A DNA stretch of 12,778 bases, from the NCBI GenBank assembly GCA_013815575.1, contig JACDFX010000012.1:1-12778 (forward strand), read 5' to 3'. The stretch comes from Rubrobacter sp. (lineage in GTDB: Bacteria; Actinomycetota; Rubrobacteria; Rubrobacterales; Rubrobacteraceae). Below the pieces are notes generated by a model that ran no database searches, was not told the DNA's origin, and saw nothing but the letters and a program-made list of their open reading frames with translations. The position numbers were made by a program, and so were the translations under genes. Shown here piece by piece: positions 1 to 6,600 of the stretch. Numbering within the stretch: the stretch's first letter is position 1; every line of letters starts with the position of its first letter.

Positions 1-162
1 GAGCGGTTCCAGCCGGGCGCCGAAGCGGGATTTCGTGCGCCTGATGCCCTTGACGATGGCCGAGACGAGGCCCGCGTCCCGGGTGTAGAGGTCGAGGATG
101 CGATCCGCCTCCCCGTAGCGGATGGAGCGGAGCACTATCCCCTTACTCTTGTAGACCGCCAT
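1..162 (-). CDS. recO: DNA repair protein RecO, N-terminal part (runs off the window)
   Basis: RecO is a recombination mediator that works with RecF and RecR to load RecA on SSB-coated single-stranded DNA. Only the first 54 codons are present. They start MAVYKSKGIVLRS and continue with YGEADRILDLYT and a basic stretch around KGIRRTKSRFG, which matches the start of the RecO OB fold. The ATG at 162-160 follows a strong GGAGG with 6 nt between (163-174). The start lies inside the 3' end of deoC, overlapping it by 20 bp, so the two are probably translationally coupled. era-recO is a common adjacent pair; here deoC sits between them. The C-terminal domain and any zinc motif are outside the window. 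Confidence 0.88.
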   Translation of the reverse strand, partial: MAVYKSKGIVLRSIRYGEADRILDLYTRDAGLVSAIVKGIRRTKSRFGARLEPL

Positions 163-850
163 CTTCGGCCTCCTCCATCACGGCCACGCTGGCGCTCATG
201 CCCAGGCGCGAGGCCCCGGCGTTCAGAAAGTCGAGGGCGTCCTCGAGCGTTCGGATGCCGCCGGACGCCTTTACCGCGAGGCCCTCCGGCGCCTCCTCGC
301 GCAGGAGGGCGACGTCTTCCGGGGTGGCGCCGCCGGGGCCGAAGCCCGTCGAAGTCTTCACGAAGTCCGCGCCGCTGGAGGCCACGATCTGGGTGGCGAG
401 CCGCTTCATCTTGTTCGTCAGGTAGGCCGTCTCGATGATGACCTTCATCACCACGTCGTTTAGGCCGTTGTTCATCGCGACGACGCTCACCTCCTGGGTG
501 AGGCTCGCGAGCTCGTCGGCGACGTAGTCGAACTCGCCGGAGAGGAACTTGGAGACGTTCATGACCACGTCGATCTCCGAGGCCCCACGGGTGATGGCCT
601 CCCTGACCGCCGAGATCTTGACCGCCGTCGCGTCGTTCCCGAACGGGAAGGAGACCACCGTGGCGACCTTTACGTCCGTCCCCCGAAGCTCCCTCACGGC
701 GGTTCGGACGTAGCACGGCGGGATGCACACCGCGGCGAAGTGGTAGTTCGCGGCCTCCCTGCAGAGGGTGACTATCTGGTCCTCTGTTGCGTCCGGCTTC
801 AAGAGGGTGTGGTCAACCGTCTTCGCGAACTCCCGCACCCGCATCGCCAA
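143..850 (-). CDS. deoC: Deoxyribose-phosphate aldolase
   Basis: DeoC is a cytoplasmic class I aldolase that splits 2-deoxyribose-5-phosphate into acetaldehyde and glyceraldehyde-3-phosphate, the last step of deoxynucleoside catabolism. The 235-residue protein has the usual length. It shows the N-terminal DHTLLKPDAT, the EIDVVMN motif with Asp94, the Schiff-base Lys165 in FVKTSTGF, and the second active-site Lys194 in VKASGGIR. The listed start is a TTG at 850, 8 nt after GAGGAG (complement of 859-864). An ATG at 844, two codons downstream, is an alternative with CGGAG before it. A 38-bp gap separates it from era upstream, and its 3' end overlaps recO by 20 bp. Together with cdd it gives this operon two nucleoside salvage enzymes. 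Confidence 0.95.
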   Translation of the reverse strand: MAMRVREFAKTVDHTLLKPDATEDQIVTLCREAANYHFAAVCIPPCYVRTAVRELRGTDVKVATVVSFPFGNDATAVKISAVREAITRGASEIDVVMNVSKFLSGEFDYVADELASLTQEVSVVAMNNGLNDVVMKVIIETAYLTNKMKRLATQIVASSGADFVKTSTGFGPGGATPEDVALLREEAPEGLAVKASGGIRTLEDALDFLNAGASRLGMSASVAVMEEAEDGGLQE

Positions 851-888
851 CTCCGCTTCTCCTCGCTAGACACCAGGACCGGGGCTGA

Positions 889-1812
889 TTATAAACCCAA
901 CCGCTCCAGGAACTTCTTGTCGCTACGCCATCCGGGACTCACCTTGACCTTGAGGTCCAGATAGATCTTAGAGCCGAGGAGGCGCTCGACGTCGCGGCGG
1001 GCCTCGGTGCCGATCTTCTTTATCGTCTTGCCGCCCTTGCCGAGCACGATCATGCGCTGGGTGGAGCGCTCGACGTGAATGATGGCGTACACGACGGTTA
1101 CGTTCTCCTTGCGCTCGACCTCGTCCACCTCGACCATGACCGCGTGCGGGATCTCCTCGCGCAGCGCGTTCAGCGCCTTCTCCCTGATGTACTCAGCCAG
1201 GATCAGGGACTCCGGGTAGTCCGTTACCGTGCCCTCGGGGAAGTATTGCGGCCCTGGTGGAAGGAGCCTGACGACGGCCTCCATCAGGGAATCCACGTTC
1301 GTGCCGTCCGAGGCGCTGATCTGGAAGATCTCGCGCCAGTCGCCGAGCTCGGAGACGGCCTGGATTACCGGCAAGACCTGGTTCGGTTTGCCGAGGAGGT
1401 CCATCTTGTTGAGGCAGACCATGGCCGGCGTGCCGCTGTCGGCGACCAGGCGTGCGACGTAGCGGTCGCCGGTTCCGATCCCCTCCGCCGCCTGCTTCGC
1501 GTCCAGAAGAAAGAGGACGATATCCGAGCCCGAGAGGCTGTCCACGACCTGCTCCTGCATCCTCGCCCGAAGGGTGTCGCGGGGCTTCTGGGAGCCTGGG
1601 GTGTCCACGAAGACCGCCTGGTAGTTCTTGCCGTTGCGCACACCCCGGATGGGACTTCGGGTCGTCTGCGGGCGGGGGGAGGTGATCGAAACCTTCTCTC
1701 CAACAAGCCGGTTCACGAGCGTGCTCTTCCCCACGTTCGGCCTGCCGACGACCGCGATAAAGCCGCTCCTGAGCCCGTTATGGGAGGCGCCTTCGCCCGC
1801 AAAGTCTTTCAC
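889..1812 (-). CDS. era: GTPase Era, 30S ribosome assembly factor
   Basis: Era is a GTPase that binds the 3' end of 16S rRNA and acts in maturation of the small ribosomal subunit. The 307-residue protein has the complete G-domain: G1 GRPNVGKST (23-31), a G2 region with TTRSPIRG (50-57), G3 DTPG (70-73), G4 NKMD (135-138) and G5 SA (166-167). A C-terminal KH RNA-binding domain carries GKGGKTIKKIG (258-268). The start is GTG at 1812, 5 nt after GGAG. It overlaps the cdd stop in a GTGA tetranucleotide (1809-1812), implying coupled translation. ybeY, whose product processes the same rRNA end, lies two genes upstream. Confidence 0.97.
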   Translation of the reverse strand: MKDFAGEGASHNGLRSGFIAVVGRPNVGKSTLVNRLVGEKVSITSPRPQTTRSPIRGVRNGKNYQAVFVDTPGSQKPRDTLRARMQEQVVDSLSGSDIVLFLLDAKQAAEGIGTGDRYVARLVADSGTPAMVCLNKMDLLGKPNQVLPVIQAVSELGDWREIFQISASDGTNVDSLMEAVVRLLPPGPQYFPEGTVTDYPESLILAEYIREKALNALREEIPHAVMVEVDEVERKENVTVVYAIIHVERSTQRMIVLGKGGKTIKKIGTEARRDVERLLGSKIYLDLKVKVSPGWRSDKKFLERLGL

Positions 1813-2213
1813 AGATGCTCCGGCCCGAAGGAATTTGGCAGCATCTCCTCAAACGGGTAGCGCCGCAGGCCGGAGGCTTCCTCCACCACGACCTCTTCGC
1901 AGCCGAACTCGCGCAGGAACTGGCGGCACGCGCCGCAGGGGAAGCACGGGGCGGCGTTCGGGCTGAAGACGGCCACGCTCTTTATGCGCCTGTCGTCACC
2001 GCCGGTGGAGATCATGGTGGTCGCGGCGTTGCGCTCGGCGCAGATGGAGAGCCCGTAGGAGGCGTTCTCCACGTTGCACCCGGCGTACACGGAGCCGCCC
2101 TCCGTGAGGATGGCGGCCCCGACGAGAAAGTTGCTGTAGGGCGCGTAGGCCCGTTCGGCGACCTCGCGGGCCGCGCGCATTAAAGAATCCACGCTCTGGC
2201 TCCTCTCCGTCAT
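1809..2213 (-). CDS. cdd: Cytidine deaminase
   Basis: Cdd is a zinc enzyme that deaminates cytidine and deoxycytidine to uridine and deoxyuridine in pyrimidine salvage. The 134-residue length is typical of the small tetrameric bacterial form. The catalytic CAE motif is at 58-60 (Cys58 zinc ligand, Glu60 proton shuttle) and PCGACRQ at 92-98 supplies zinc ligands Cys93 and Cys96. YAPYSNFLVGAA near residue 23 is the usual N-terminal signature. The reading frame stays open far upstream, but the ATG at 2213 overlaps the preceding gene's TGA as ATGA (2210-2213) and gives the normal N-terminus. I see no clear Shine-Dalgarno sequence, so translation probably depends on coupling. Its own stop overlaps era by 4 bp. 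Confidence 0.96.
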   Translation of the reverse strand: MTERSQSVDSLMRAAREVAERAYAPYSNFLVGAAILTEGGSVYAGCNVENASYGLSICAERNAATTMISTGGDDRRIKSVAVFSPNAAPCFPCGACRQFLREFGCEEVVVEEASGLRRYPFEEMLPNSFGPEHL

Positions 2214-2944
2214 AAGAATTGGAAGATGGACACGGTGAGAAGGGCGCCGACGGCCGCCCCGACCACCACCTGGAAGGGGCTGTGGATACCGCCCTCGATG
2301 CGGCTCTGGCAGACCAGGAGGGCCATGAGCAGCGAGATCAGGGACACAAGACCCGCGTACCGCCCCTCGGCGGCTATAAAGCTCGCCGCGACCCACCCGG
2401 CGAACGCGACCGCCGCGTGCCCCGATGGCATCCCCCCGTAGAACGAGTTGGGCGAGCGCGTGAGGGCCTTACCGAGTACCACCACCAGAACGACGACGCC
2501 GAGGGCGACGAGGGTCAGGTGTCCCGGCCAGCGGCGGATGCTGTTCAGCGTCTCCATGGAGAGCGGGCCGAGGTCGTCGGCCAGGACCAGGTAGCCGACC
2601 AGCACCGCCCCGACGCTTGAGACCAGCACCGCCCCGGCGGAGACGTCCTTCGCAAGCTTGGCGAGCGGATGATACTCCGTCGTGACGAGGTCTACGACGA
2701 ACTCCATCGCCGTGTTGAGCATCTCCGTCACGAAGACCATGAGGATGGTCAGGACGAGCACGGCGAGCTCCAGCTCGCTAACGCCCACGAGCAAACTGAG
2801 GACCAGCACCCCGACCGCCGCCAGGACGTGGAAGCGCATGTTGCGCTGGGTCCGCACCGCCGAGACGACCCCGCGGTAGGCGTGCTCGAAGCTGCGCGAG
2901 ACCCCTTGCTGGCCCTTCGATGGTTTCCGGGCCTTATTAACCAC
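2210..2944 (-). CDS. Fusion of DgkA-type diacylglycerol/undecaprenol kinase and PAP2 phosphatase
   Basis: This 244-residue membrane protein joins two domains. Residues about 18-125 are a prokaryotic diacylglycerol kinase domain: FEHAYRG and RTQRNMRFH near the N-terminus, the metal-binding signature EMLNTAMEFVVD (74-85), and LAKLAKDVSAGAV before a third membrane helix. Residues about 140-244 are a PAP2-type acid phosphatase domain with PSGH (173-176) and SRIEGGIH (214-221). The first PAP2 motif is less canonical (K159 to R163). In Gram-positive bacteria DgkA in this position usually phosphorylates undecaprenol, so the fusion could interconvert lipid alcohol and lipid phosphate; this is inference. 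The GTG at 2944 is 6 nt after GGAAG and overlaps the 3' end of ybeY by 8 bp. Its stop overlaps the cdd start. Confidence 0.9.
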   Translation of the reverse strand: MVNKARKPSKGQQGVSRSFEHAYRGVVSAVRTQRNMRFHVLAAVGVLVLSLLVGVSELELAVLVLTILMVFVTEMLNTAMEFVVDLVTTEYHPLAKLAKDVSAGAVLVSSVGAVLVGYLVLADDLGPLSMETLNSIRRWPGHLTLVALGVVVLVVVLGKALTRSPNSFYGGMPSGHAAVAFAGWVAASFIAAEGRYAGLVSLISLLMALLVCQSRIEGGIHSPFQVVVGAAVGALLTVSIFQFL

Positions 2945-3356
2945 GCGTCACTTCCATCACGGCCCGCTGCGCCCGTGCCATCTCACTCTCATCGAAGTCC
3001 TCGCCGTGGTCCATCCCCGCGAGGTGCAGGGCGCCGTGCGCCACGAGCTCCTCGACGCCCATATCCGCGCAGGCCGGGCAGATCACGACCTCCCCCACCA
3101 TCTCCCCGTAAGGACCATCCACCTCGAAGGAGAGCACGTCCGTCTCCCGGTCCTTGCCCCTGAACCTTGCGTTCAGGTCCCGGATCGTCTCCGGTGTGAC
3201 CAAGACCACGGAGGCCTCACCCACGCGTTCCAGGTCCAGCCCCCTGTTTCTGAAAGCCGCCGCGAAAAGTTCTGTCGCGCGCTCCGCGGAGAGTTGTCCG
3301 TACCCGACCTCGTCGAGCAACTCGACGGCGAAGGGCGTGGGCCGCGCGCCGCTCAG
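2937..3356 (-). CDS. ybeY: Endoribonuclease YbeY (rRNA maturation factor), probable CTG start
   Basis: YbeY is a metal-dependent endoribonuclease needed for 16S rRNA 3' maturation and ribosome quality control. From the CTG at 3356 the protein has 139 residues. It shows the signature HGALHLAGMDH with zinc ligands at about 107, 111 and 117, preceded by GKDRETDVLSF and the GEVVIC strand. The frame has no ATG, GTG or TTG where the family start is expected. The CTG lies 5 nt after GGGGGGAG and overlaps the TGA of the upstream gene as CTGA (3353-3356). A TTG at 3320 is the first canonical alternative but would remove residues aligned with the first strand (FAVELLDE). Longer upstream versions read through a repetitive Gln/Gly/Arg-rich stretch antisense in character and are not credible. 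Family identity is sure; the start is likely. Confidence 0.93.
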   Translation of the reverse strand: MSGARPTPFAVELLDEVGYGQLSAERATELFAAAFRNRGLDLERVGEASVVLVTPETIRDLNARFRGKDRETDVLSFEVDGPYGEMVGEVVICPACADMGVEELVAHGALHLAGMDHGEDFDESEMARAQRAVMEVTRG

Positions 3357-5008
3357 ATGGTCTCCCCCCTGGCCCTGTTCGACCCCTCGGGCTTCTCCAC
3401 GCCCTTGCCCTTGGGGGCCTTGCCATTGGGGGTTTTGCCGTTGGGGGTCTTGCCGTTGCGCGCCTCCCCGTTGTCGGTCGGGTACTCGATGCGCGGGCCG
3501 AGAAAGCCGACCAGGGCTTCCAGGATCGCCTCGCCGACCTCGTGGATCTCGCGCATCGTCAGGTCGCACTCGTCGAACTGTCCATCGTCGAGCTTGCGGT
3601 TGATCGTGTCCGTGACGACGTCCTCTATGCGTTTGGGGGTAGGCTTGACGAGGGACTTCACCGTAGCCTCCACAGAGTCGGCGAGCATCACGATGCCGGC
3701 CTCCTTGCTCTTGGGCAGGCCGCCCGAGTAGCGGAAGTCCGCCTCGTTCACCTTGTCGCCGTCCACCTCTATGGCCTTGCGGTAGAAGTACTCGATGCGG
3801 GTCGAGCCGTGGTGCTGGGCGATGATGTCCAGGAGCTCCTGCGGCAGGCCCCAGGCACGGCCCATCTCCAACCCGTCCTTGACGTGGCGTCGGATCACCT
3901 TTGCAGAAAGCGTTGGCGAGAGGGCGTCGTGGGGGTTGATCTGGCCGATCTGGTTCTCGATAAAGTACGCCGGATGCTCCATTTTGCCGATGTCGTGGTA
4001 GTAGGCGCCGACGCGGGCGAGGAGCGCGTTCGCCCCGATCCTCTCGGCCGCGTTCTCCGCGAGCGTCCCGACCTGCATGGAGTGGGTAAACGTCCCGGGC
4101 GCCTTCTGCAGCAGCTTGTGGATCAGGGTGTTGCTAGTGTTGGAGAACTCGAGCAGCTTCATGGGCGTCAGGATGTTGAACGCGTCCTCCAGCAGCGGCA
4201 GCAGCACCATCGCCAGCATGAGGGAGAGGAGCCCGCTCCCGAGGCCGAGCACGCCTTGCCAGGCCGCATCCGGGAAGGTGCCACCCCCGATCAGGCCGAC
4301 GGCGAAGGTCACGACCGCCGTGACCACCGCGATGACGAGCCCGGCCTTTAGCAGCCGTTGACGCGAGTCCACACGCACCACCGTGTAGATGGCGAACCCG
4401 GAGGAGAGCAGGAGGGAAGCGGTCAGTAGGAAGTCGTTGCCCTTCATCACCCCGACGTTGACGGCCGTTATGACTACCATCAGGAACATCAGGCGCGGGC
4501 CGAGGAGCATGGTCCCTATCACCGAGAGGCCCGCGAGCGGGGTGAGGTAGGCGTTGAAGTCAAGCTCGATAAAGAGCCGGGCCAACGCCGTGAAGAGCAC
4601 CGTCAGCGAGGCGGCCAGGGCTATCCGGACCGCGGTGTTCGTCTTGAGGATGCGGCGCCCGAAACGCTCCAGGAAGTACCAGGCGATCCCGAGCTCTATC
4701 GCCACGACCATCGCCACCCCGAGAAGCACGGTCCAGGGGTTGGGATCTTGCAGCAGGCTCTCTATCTGCTCGAAGTTGCCGCTCTCTATGATGCCTTCAG
4801 GGACGTTTCGCTCTATGGGCTCGCTGGACCCGAGCCCGATCAGGGCGGTCAGGGCGATCCAGGTGACCAGCGTGAGCCCGGCGTAGACCCGCATGGTGGG
4901 GAGGCCCTCCATCCACTCCCGCAGACGCTCGAAGCGCGTCGGCGGGCGGTGCAGGTCGTCCACGCGGGACCCCAAGGCCGGGCTGGGTATGCTCTTTTTG
5001 AGCCTCAT
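3353..5008 (-). CDS. PgpH-like membrane HD-domain c-di-AMP phosphodiesterase lacking the large extracellular domain
   Basis: The family (PgpH/YqfF) hydrolyses cyclic di-AMP to pApA with a cytoplasmic HD domain. This 551-residue protein has a first membrane segment at about 41-60, then several more between 92 and 275, and the HD domain at about 295-500. Visible metal ligands are His309, the pair His338-Asp339 (HDIGK), His375, His399/His400 and Asp444, with spacings like PgpH. Family members of about 700 residues carry a 7TMR-HDED domain between the first two helices. Here only about 30 residues separate them. The C-terminus is a low-complexity PNGK-repeat tail (518-537). The ATG at 5008 is 5 nt after GGGAG and 21 bp from phoH. 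Its stop overlaps the probable ybeY CTG. Confidence 0.92.
   Translation of the reverse strand: MRLKKSIPSPALGSRVDDLHRPPTRFERLREWMEGLPTMRVYAGLTLVTWIALTALIGLGSSEPIERNVPEGIIESGNFEQIESLLQDPNPWTVLLGVAMVVAIELGIAWYFLERFGRRILKTNTAVRIALAASLTVLFTALARLFIELDFNAYLTPLAGLSVIGTMLLGPRLMFLMVVITAVNVGVMKGNDFLLTASLLLSSGFAIYTVVRVDSRQRLLKAGLVIAVVTAVVTFAVGLIGGGTFPDAAWQGVLGLGSGLLSLMLAMVLLPLLEDAFNILTPMKLLEFSNTSNTLIHKLLQKAPGTFTHSMQVGTLAENAAERIGANALLARVGAYYHDIGKMEHPAYFIENQIGQINPHDALSPTLSAKVIRRHVKDGLEMGRAWGLPQELLDIIAQHHGSTRIEYFYRKAIEVDGDKVNEADFRYSGGLPKSKEAGIVMLADSVEATVKSLVKPTPKRIEDVVTDTINRKLDDGQFDECDLTMREIHEVGEAILEALVGFLGPRIEYPTDNGEARNGKTPNGKTPNGKAPKGKGVEKPEGSNRARGETI
3362..3369 (-). promoter_or_regulatory. Ribosome binding site that supports the CTG start of ybeY
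   Basis: The minus strand reads GGGGGGAG here, followed by ACCAT and then CTG at 3356. The 5-nt spacing after GGAG equals that seen before era (GTG) and the pgpH-like gene (ATG). The site lies inside the last codons of the upstream gene. Confidence 0.65.
3411..3455. repeat. Three 15-bp tandem repeats in the 3' end of the pgpH-like gene
   Basis: Three consecutive 15-bp units of the type TTGGGGGTCTTGCCG lie at 3411-3425, 3426-3440 and 3441-3455, differing at a few positions. On the coding (minus) strand they encode the repeated peptide PNGKT/PNGKA/PKGK. Expansion by slippage is the simplest origin. The tract ends about 40 bp before the ybeY ribosome binding site. Confidence 0.85.
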
Positions 5009-5029
5009 GCTCGCTCCCGCGCCGGGCCT

Positions 5030-5998
5030 CTACGCCCCGTCGTCTTCTTCAGCCCCCTCGTAGGCGTCCACTATACGCATCACGAGGTCGCTACGCACTA
5101 TATCGTCACGCTGGAGACCCACGAAGGAGACGCCCTCGACGCCCACGAGCGTCCTTTTGGCATCGTCCAGGCCGCTGACACGGCCCTTCGGGAGGTCGAC
5201 CTGCGTGCGGTCGCCGGTGATTACCATCTTCGACCCGAACCCGAGGCGCGTCAGGAACATCTTCATCTGCTGGGTCGTGGTGTTCTGGGCCTCGTCCAGG
5301 ATGATAAACGCGTCGTTCAAGGTCCGCCCTCTCATAAAAGCCAGCGGCGCGATCTCGATTATACCCCGCTCCAGGTGACCCTGGAACTGCGCGGGGTCGA
5401 CCATCTCGTAGAGCGCGTCGTAGAGCGGCCGGAAGTACGGGTCAACCTTCGCCATCATGTCCCCGGGCAAGAACCCGAGTGACTCCCCCGCCTCGACTGC
5501 GGGCCTGGTCAGGATGATCCTGGACACCTCTCCCCGATTCAGCGCCTCGACCGCAAGGGCCACCGCGAGATAGGTCTTTCCCGTCCCCGCCGGCCCGATC
5601 CCGAAAACGACCTGGTGCTTGCGGATCGCGTCGGTGTAGGCCTTCTGGTTGCGGGTCTTCGGCGCCACCCGACGGCCGCGGTGAGTCAGGATCACATCCC
5701 CGAGCACCTCACGCCCGCCCCCGCCGTCAGCCATCTTGTACAGCCTCTCGGCGGTCTCAGCCGTCAGGTTGTGCCCCTCTTCCGCGAGGCCTACAAGCCC
5801 GTCGAAGACGGCCTCGGCCCTCTCGACGGCCGCCTCTCCCCCGCGGAGCAGGATCTCATTCCCCCGTACGACGACCTCGCACTGCACGAGCTCCTCAACC
5901 CGCCTCAAAACGGAGTCCCGCTCACCGAAAACGTCGAGCATCCTACCCGGCGGTATGACGAGCTTGGCCTCTACCTGGCTGCTTGTGCTTGTGTCCGT
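5030..5998 (-). CDS. phoH: PhoH family RNA-binding ATPase (start uncertain, possible ACG)
   Basis: PhoH proteins are P-loop ATPases associated with RNA metabolism; in this cluster they usually precede ybeY. Counting from the ATG at 5941 (303 residues), Walker A is GPAGTGKT (116-123), Walker B ILDEAQN (214-220), followed by ITGDRTQVDLP (241-251). Upstream of that ATG the frame continues with in-family residues (EAKLVIPPGR) that match the usual N-terminal strand, and no ATG, GTG or TTG occurs before an in-frame TAG. A strong AAAGGAG at 6010-6004 is followed 5 nt later by ACG at 5998, giving 322 residues, the usual PhoH length. The conservative alternative is ATG 5941, which has little ribosome binding sequence. 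Family call is firm; the start is an inference. Confidence 0.93.
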   Translation of the reverse strand, partial: TDTSTSSQVEAKLVIPPGRMLDVFGERDSVLRRVEELVQCEVVVRGNEILLRGGEAAVERAEAVFDGLVGLAEEGHNLTAETAERLYKMADGGGGREVLGDVILTHRGRRVAPKTRNQKAYTDAIRKHQVVFGIGPAGTGKTYLAVALAVEALNRGEVSRIILTRPAVEAGESLGFLPGDMMAKVDPYFRPLYDALYEMVDPAQFQGHLERGIIEIAPLAFMRGRTLNDAFIILDEAQNTTTQQMKMFLTRLGFGSKMVITGDRTQVDLPKGRVSGLDDAKRTLVGVEGVSFVGLQRDDIVRSDLVMRIVDAYEGAEEDDGA

Positions 5999-6003
5999 CG
6001 TAA

Positions 6004-6010
6004 CTCCTTT
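6004..6010 (-). promoter_or_regulatory. Strong Shine-Dalgarno sequence upstream of phoH
   Basis: The minus strand reads AAAGGAG, one of the best ribosome binding sites in the window. It is 63 nt upstream of the first ATG (5941), too far to serve it. It is 5 nt upstream of an in-frame ACG (5998) and 2 nt upstream of another ACG (6001). It lies directly 3' of the nested inverted repeats. Confidence 0.6.
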
Positions 6011-6011
6011 C

Positions 6012-6160
6012 GTGAAGGCTCTAGGTTCGAGGCACTAGGCTTCGAGCCGACAGTAATCGAGACCCCGGGGCGTATTCGGAATGGCCCCGAAGCCCCGTGG
6101 CCGTGCACGGGCCCCGTCCTGCCACCCTGATGCCTCGAACCCCGTAACCAAAACCTTCAC
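6012..6160 (-). promoter_or_regulatory. Candidate structured RNA leader between yqeY and phoH (nested inverted repeats)
   Basis: On the minus strand an outer pair GTGAAGG (6160-6154) and CCTTCAC (6018-6012) encloses a perfect 11-bp pair GGTTCGAGGCA (6141-6131) and TGCCTCGAACC (6034-6024). Inside is an 11-bp hairpin (6066-6097) with one 3-nt bulge. A second possible hairpin, CCCGTG/CACGGG (6094-6111), overlaps it and so would be mutually exclusive. The 3' arm of the 11-bp pair is preceded by a near copy (CTCGAAGCCTAG), offering a second pairing register for the same 5' arm. The outer arm includes the yqeY stop codon, and the phoH Shine-Dalgarno sequence follows the last arm. I do not recognise a known riboswitch class. 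It could also be a terminator or attenuator. Confidence 0.5.
6066..6097. repeat. GC-rich hairpin inside the yqeY-phoH spacer
   Basis: CGGGGC (6066-6071) pairs with GCCCCG (6092-6097), and TTCGG (6075-6079) pairs with CCGAA (6087-6091), leaving a 3-nt bulge and a 7-nt loop. No T-tract follows on either strand, so a classical intrinsic terminator is not evident. Confidence 0.7.
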
Positions 6161-6600
6161 TGCAACCTCTGCTTTACCAACGCGGAGAGCTCGCGGCCTT
6201 CAGCGCGGCCCTCCGAGAGCTGCGTGGCCCGGCCCATAACCCCGCCCATGTCCCGCATTCCCGAAGCGCCAGTCTCCTGGATCGCCCTGTCCACCACGTT
6301 TTCCAGCTCTTCCTGGGTGAGGGATTGGGGGAGGTAGGCGCGGACGACCTCGGCCTCGGCGGCTTCCGAGGCGGCCTGTTCTTCGCGGCCGGCCTTGCGG
6401 AAGGCCTCGGCGGATTCTTCCCTCTGTTTTAGTTGGCGTCTCAAGATGGTTTGTTCTTCTTGCTCTTCCAGTGGACGTCCGGCTTCGATCTGGCCGTTTT
6501 TTAGCGCGGCTCCGAGCATCCGCAGGGCGCCGAGGCGGGGTTTGTCCCGCACTTTCATGGCGGTTGTGGTGTCTTTTTGAATCCTCTCTGCGGCGCTCAC
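6157..6600 (-). CDS. GatB/YqeY domain protein
   Basis: This 147-residue protein is a stand-alone YqeY domain, related to the C-terminal tRNA-binding tail domain of GatB of the tRNA-dependent amidotransferase. The exact role of free-standing YqeY proteins is not established. The sequence begins with a helical region (RIQKDTTTAMKVRDK, then LGALRMLGAALKN), followed by a charged stretch typical of the family (RRQLKQREESAEAFRKAGR) and ends with VVRAYLPQSLTQEEL and MGGVMGRATQLSEGRAEG. The GTG start at 6600 overlaps the HIT gene stop as GTGA (6597-6600), so the two are probably co-translated. Its stop codon is part of the outer arm of the inverted repeats ahead of phoH. Confidence 0.93.
   Translation of the reverse strand: MSAAERIQKDTTTAMKVRDKPRLGALRMLGAALKNGQIEAGRPLEEQEEQTILRRQLKQREESAEAFRKAGREEQAASEAAEAEVVRAYLPQSLTQEELENVVDRAIQETGASGMRDMGGVMGRATQLSEGRAEGRELSALVKQRLQ

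Noticed and set aside
1075..1860. Long plus-strand open frames opposite era and similar ones opposite cdd, ybeY, pgpH, phoH, dnaJ and hrcA
   Set aside because: They are antisense to well-identified genes, have no recognisable domains, and arise naturally in GC-rich coding DNA.
3357..3569. N-terminal extension of ybeY back to an ATG at 3569
   Set aside because: It would overlap the HD-domain gene by over 200 bp and encode a Gln/Gly/Arg-rich shadow of the repeat tract with no family similarity.
6024..6048. GGTTCGAGGC as the T-arm of a tRNA gene
   Set aside because: No acceptor, D or anticodon stem can be placed around it; it is better explained as one arm of the inverted repeat.
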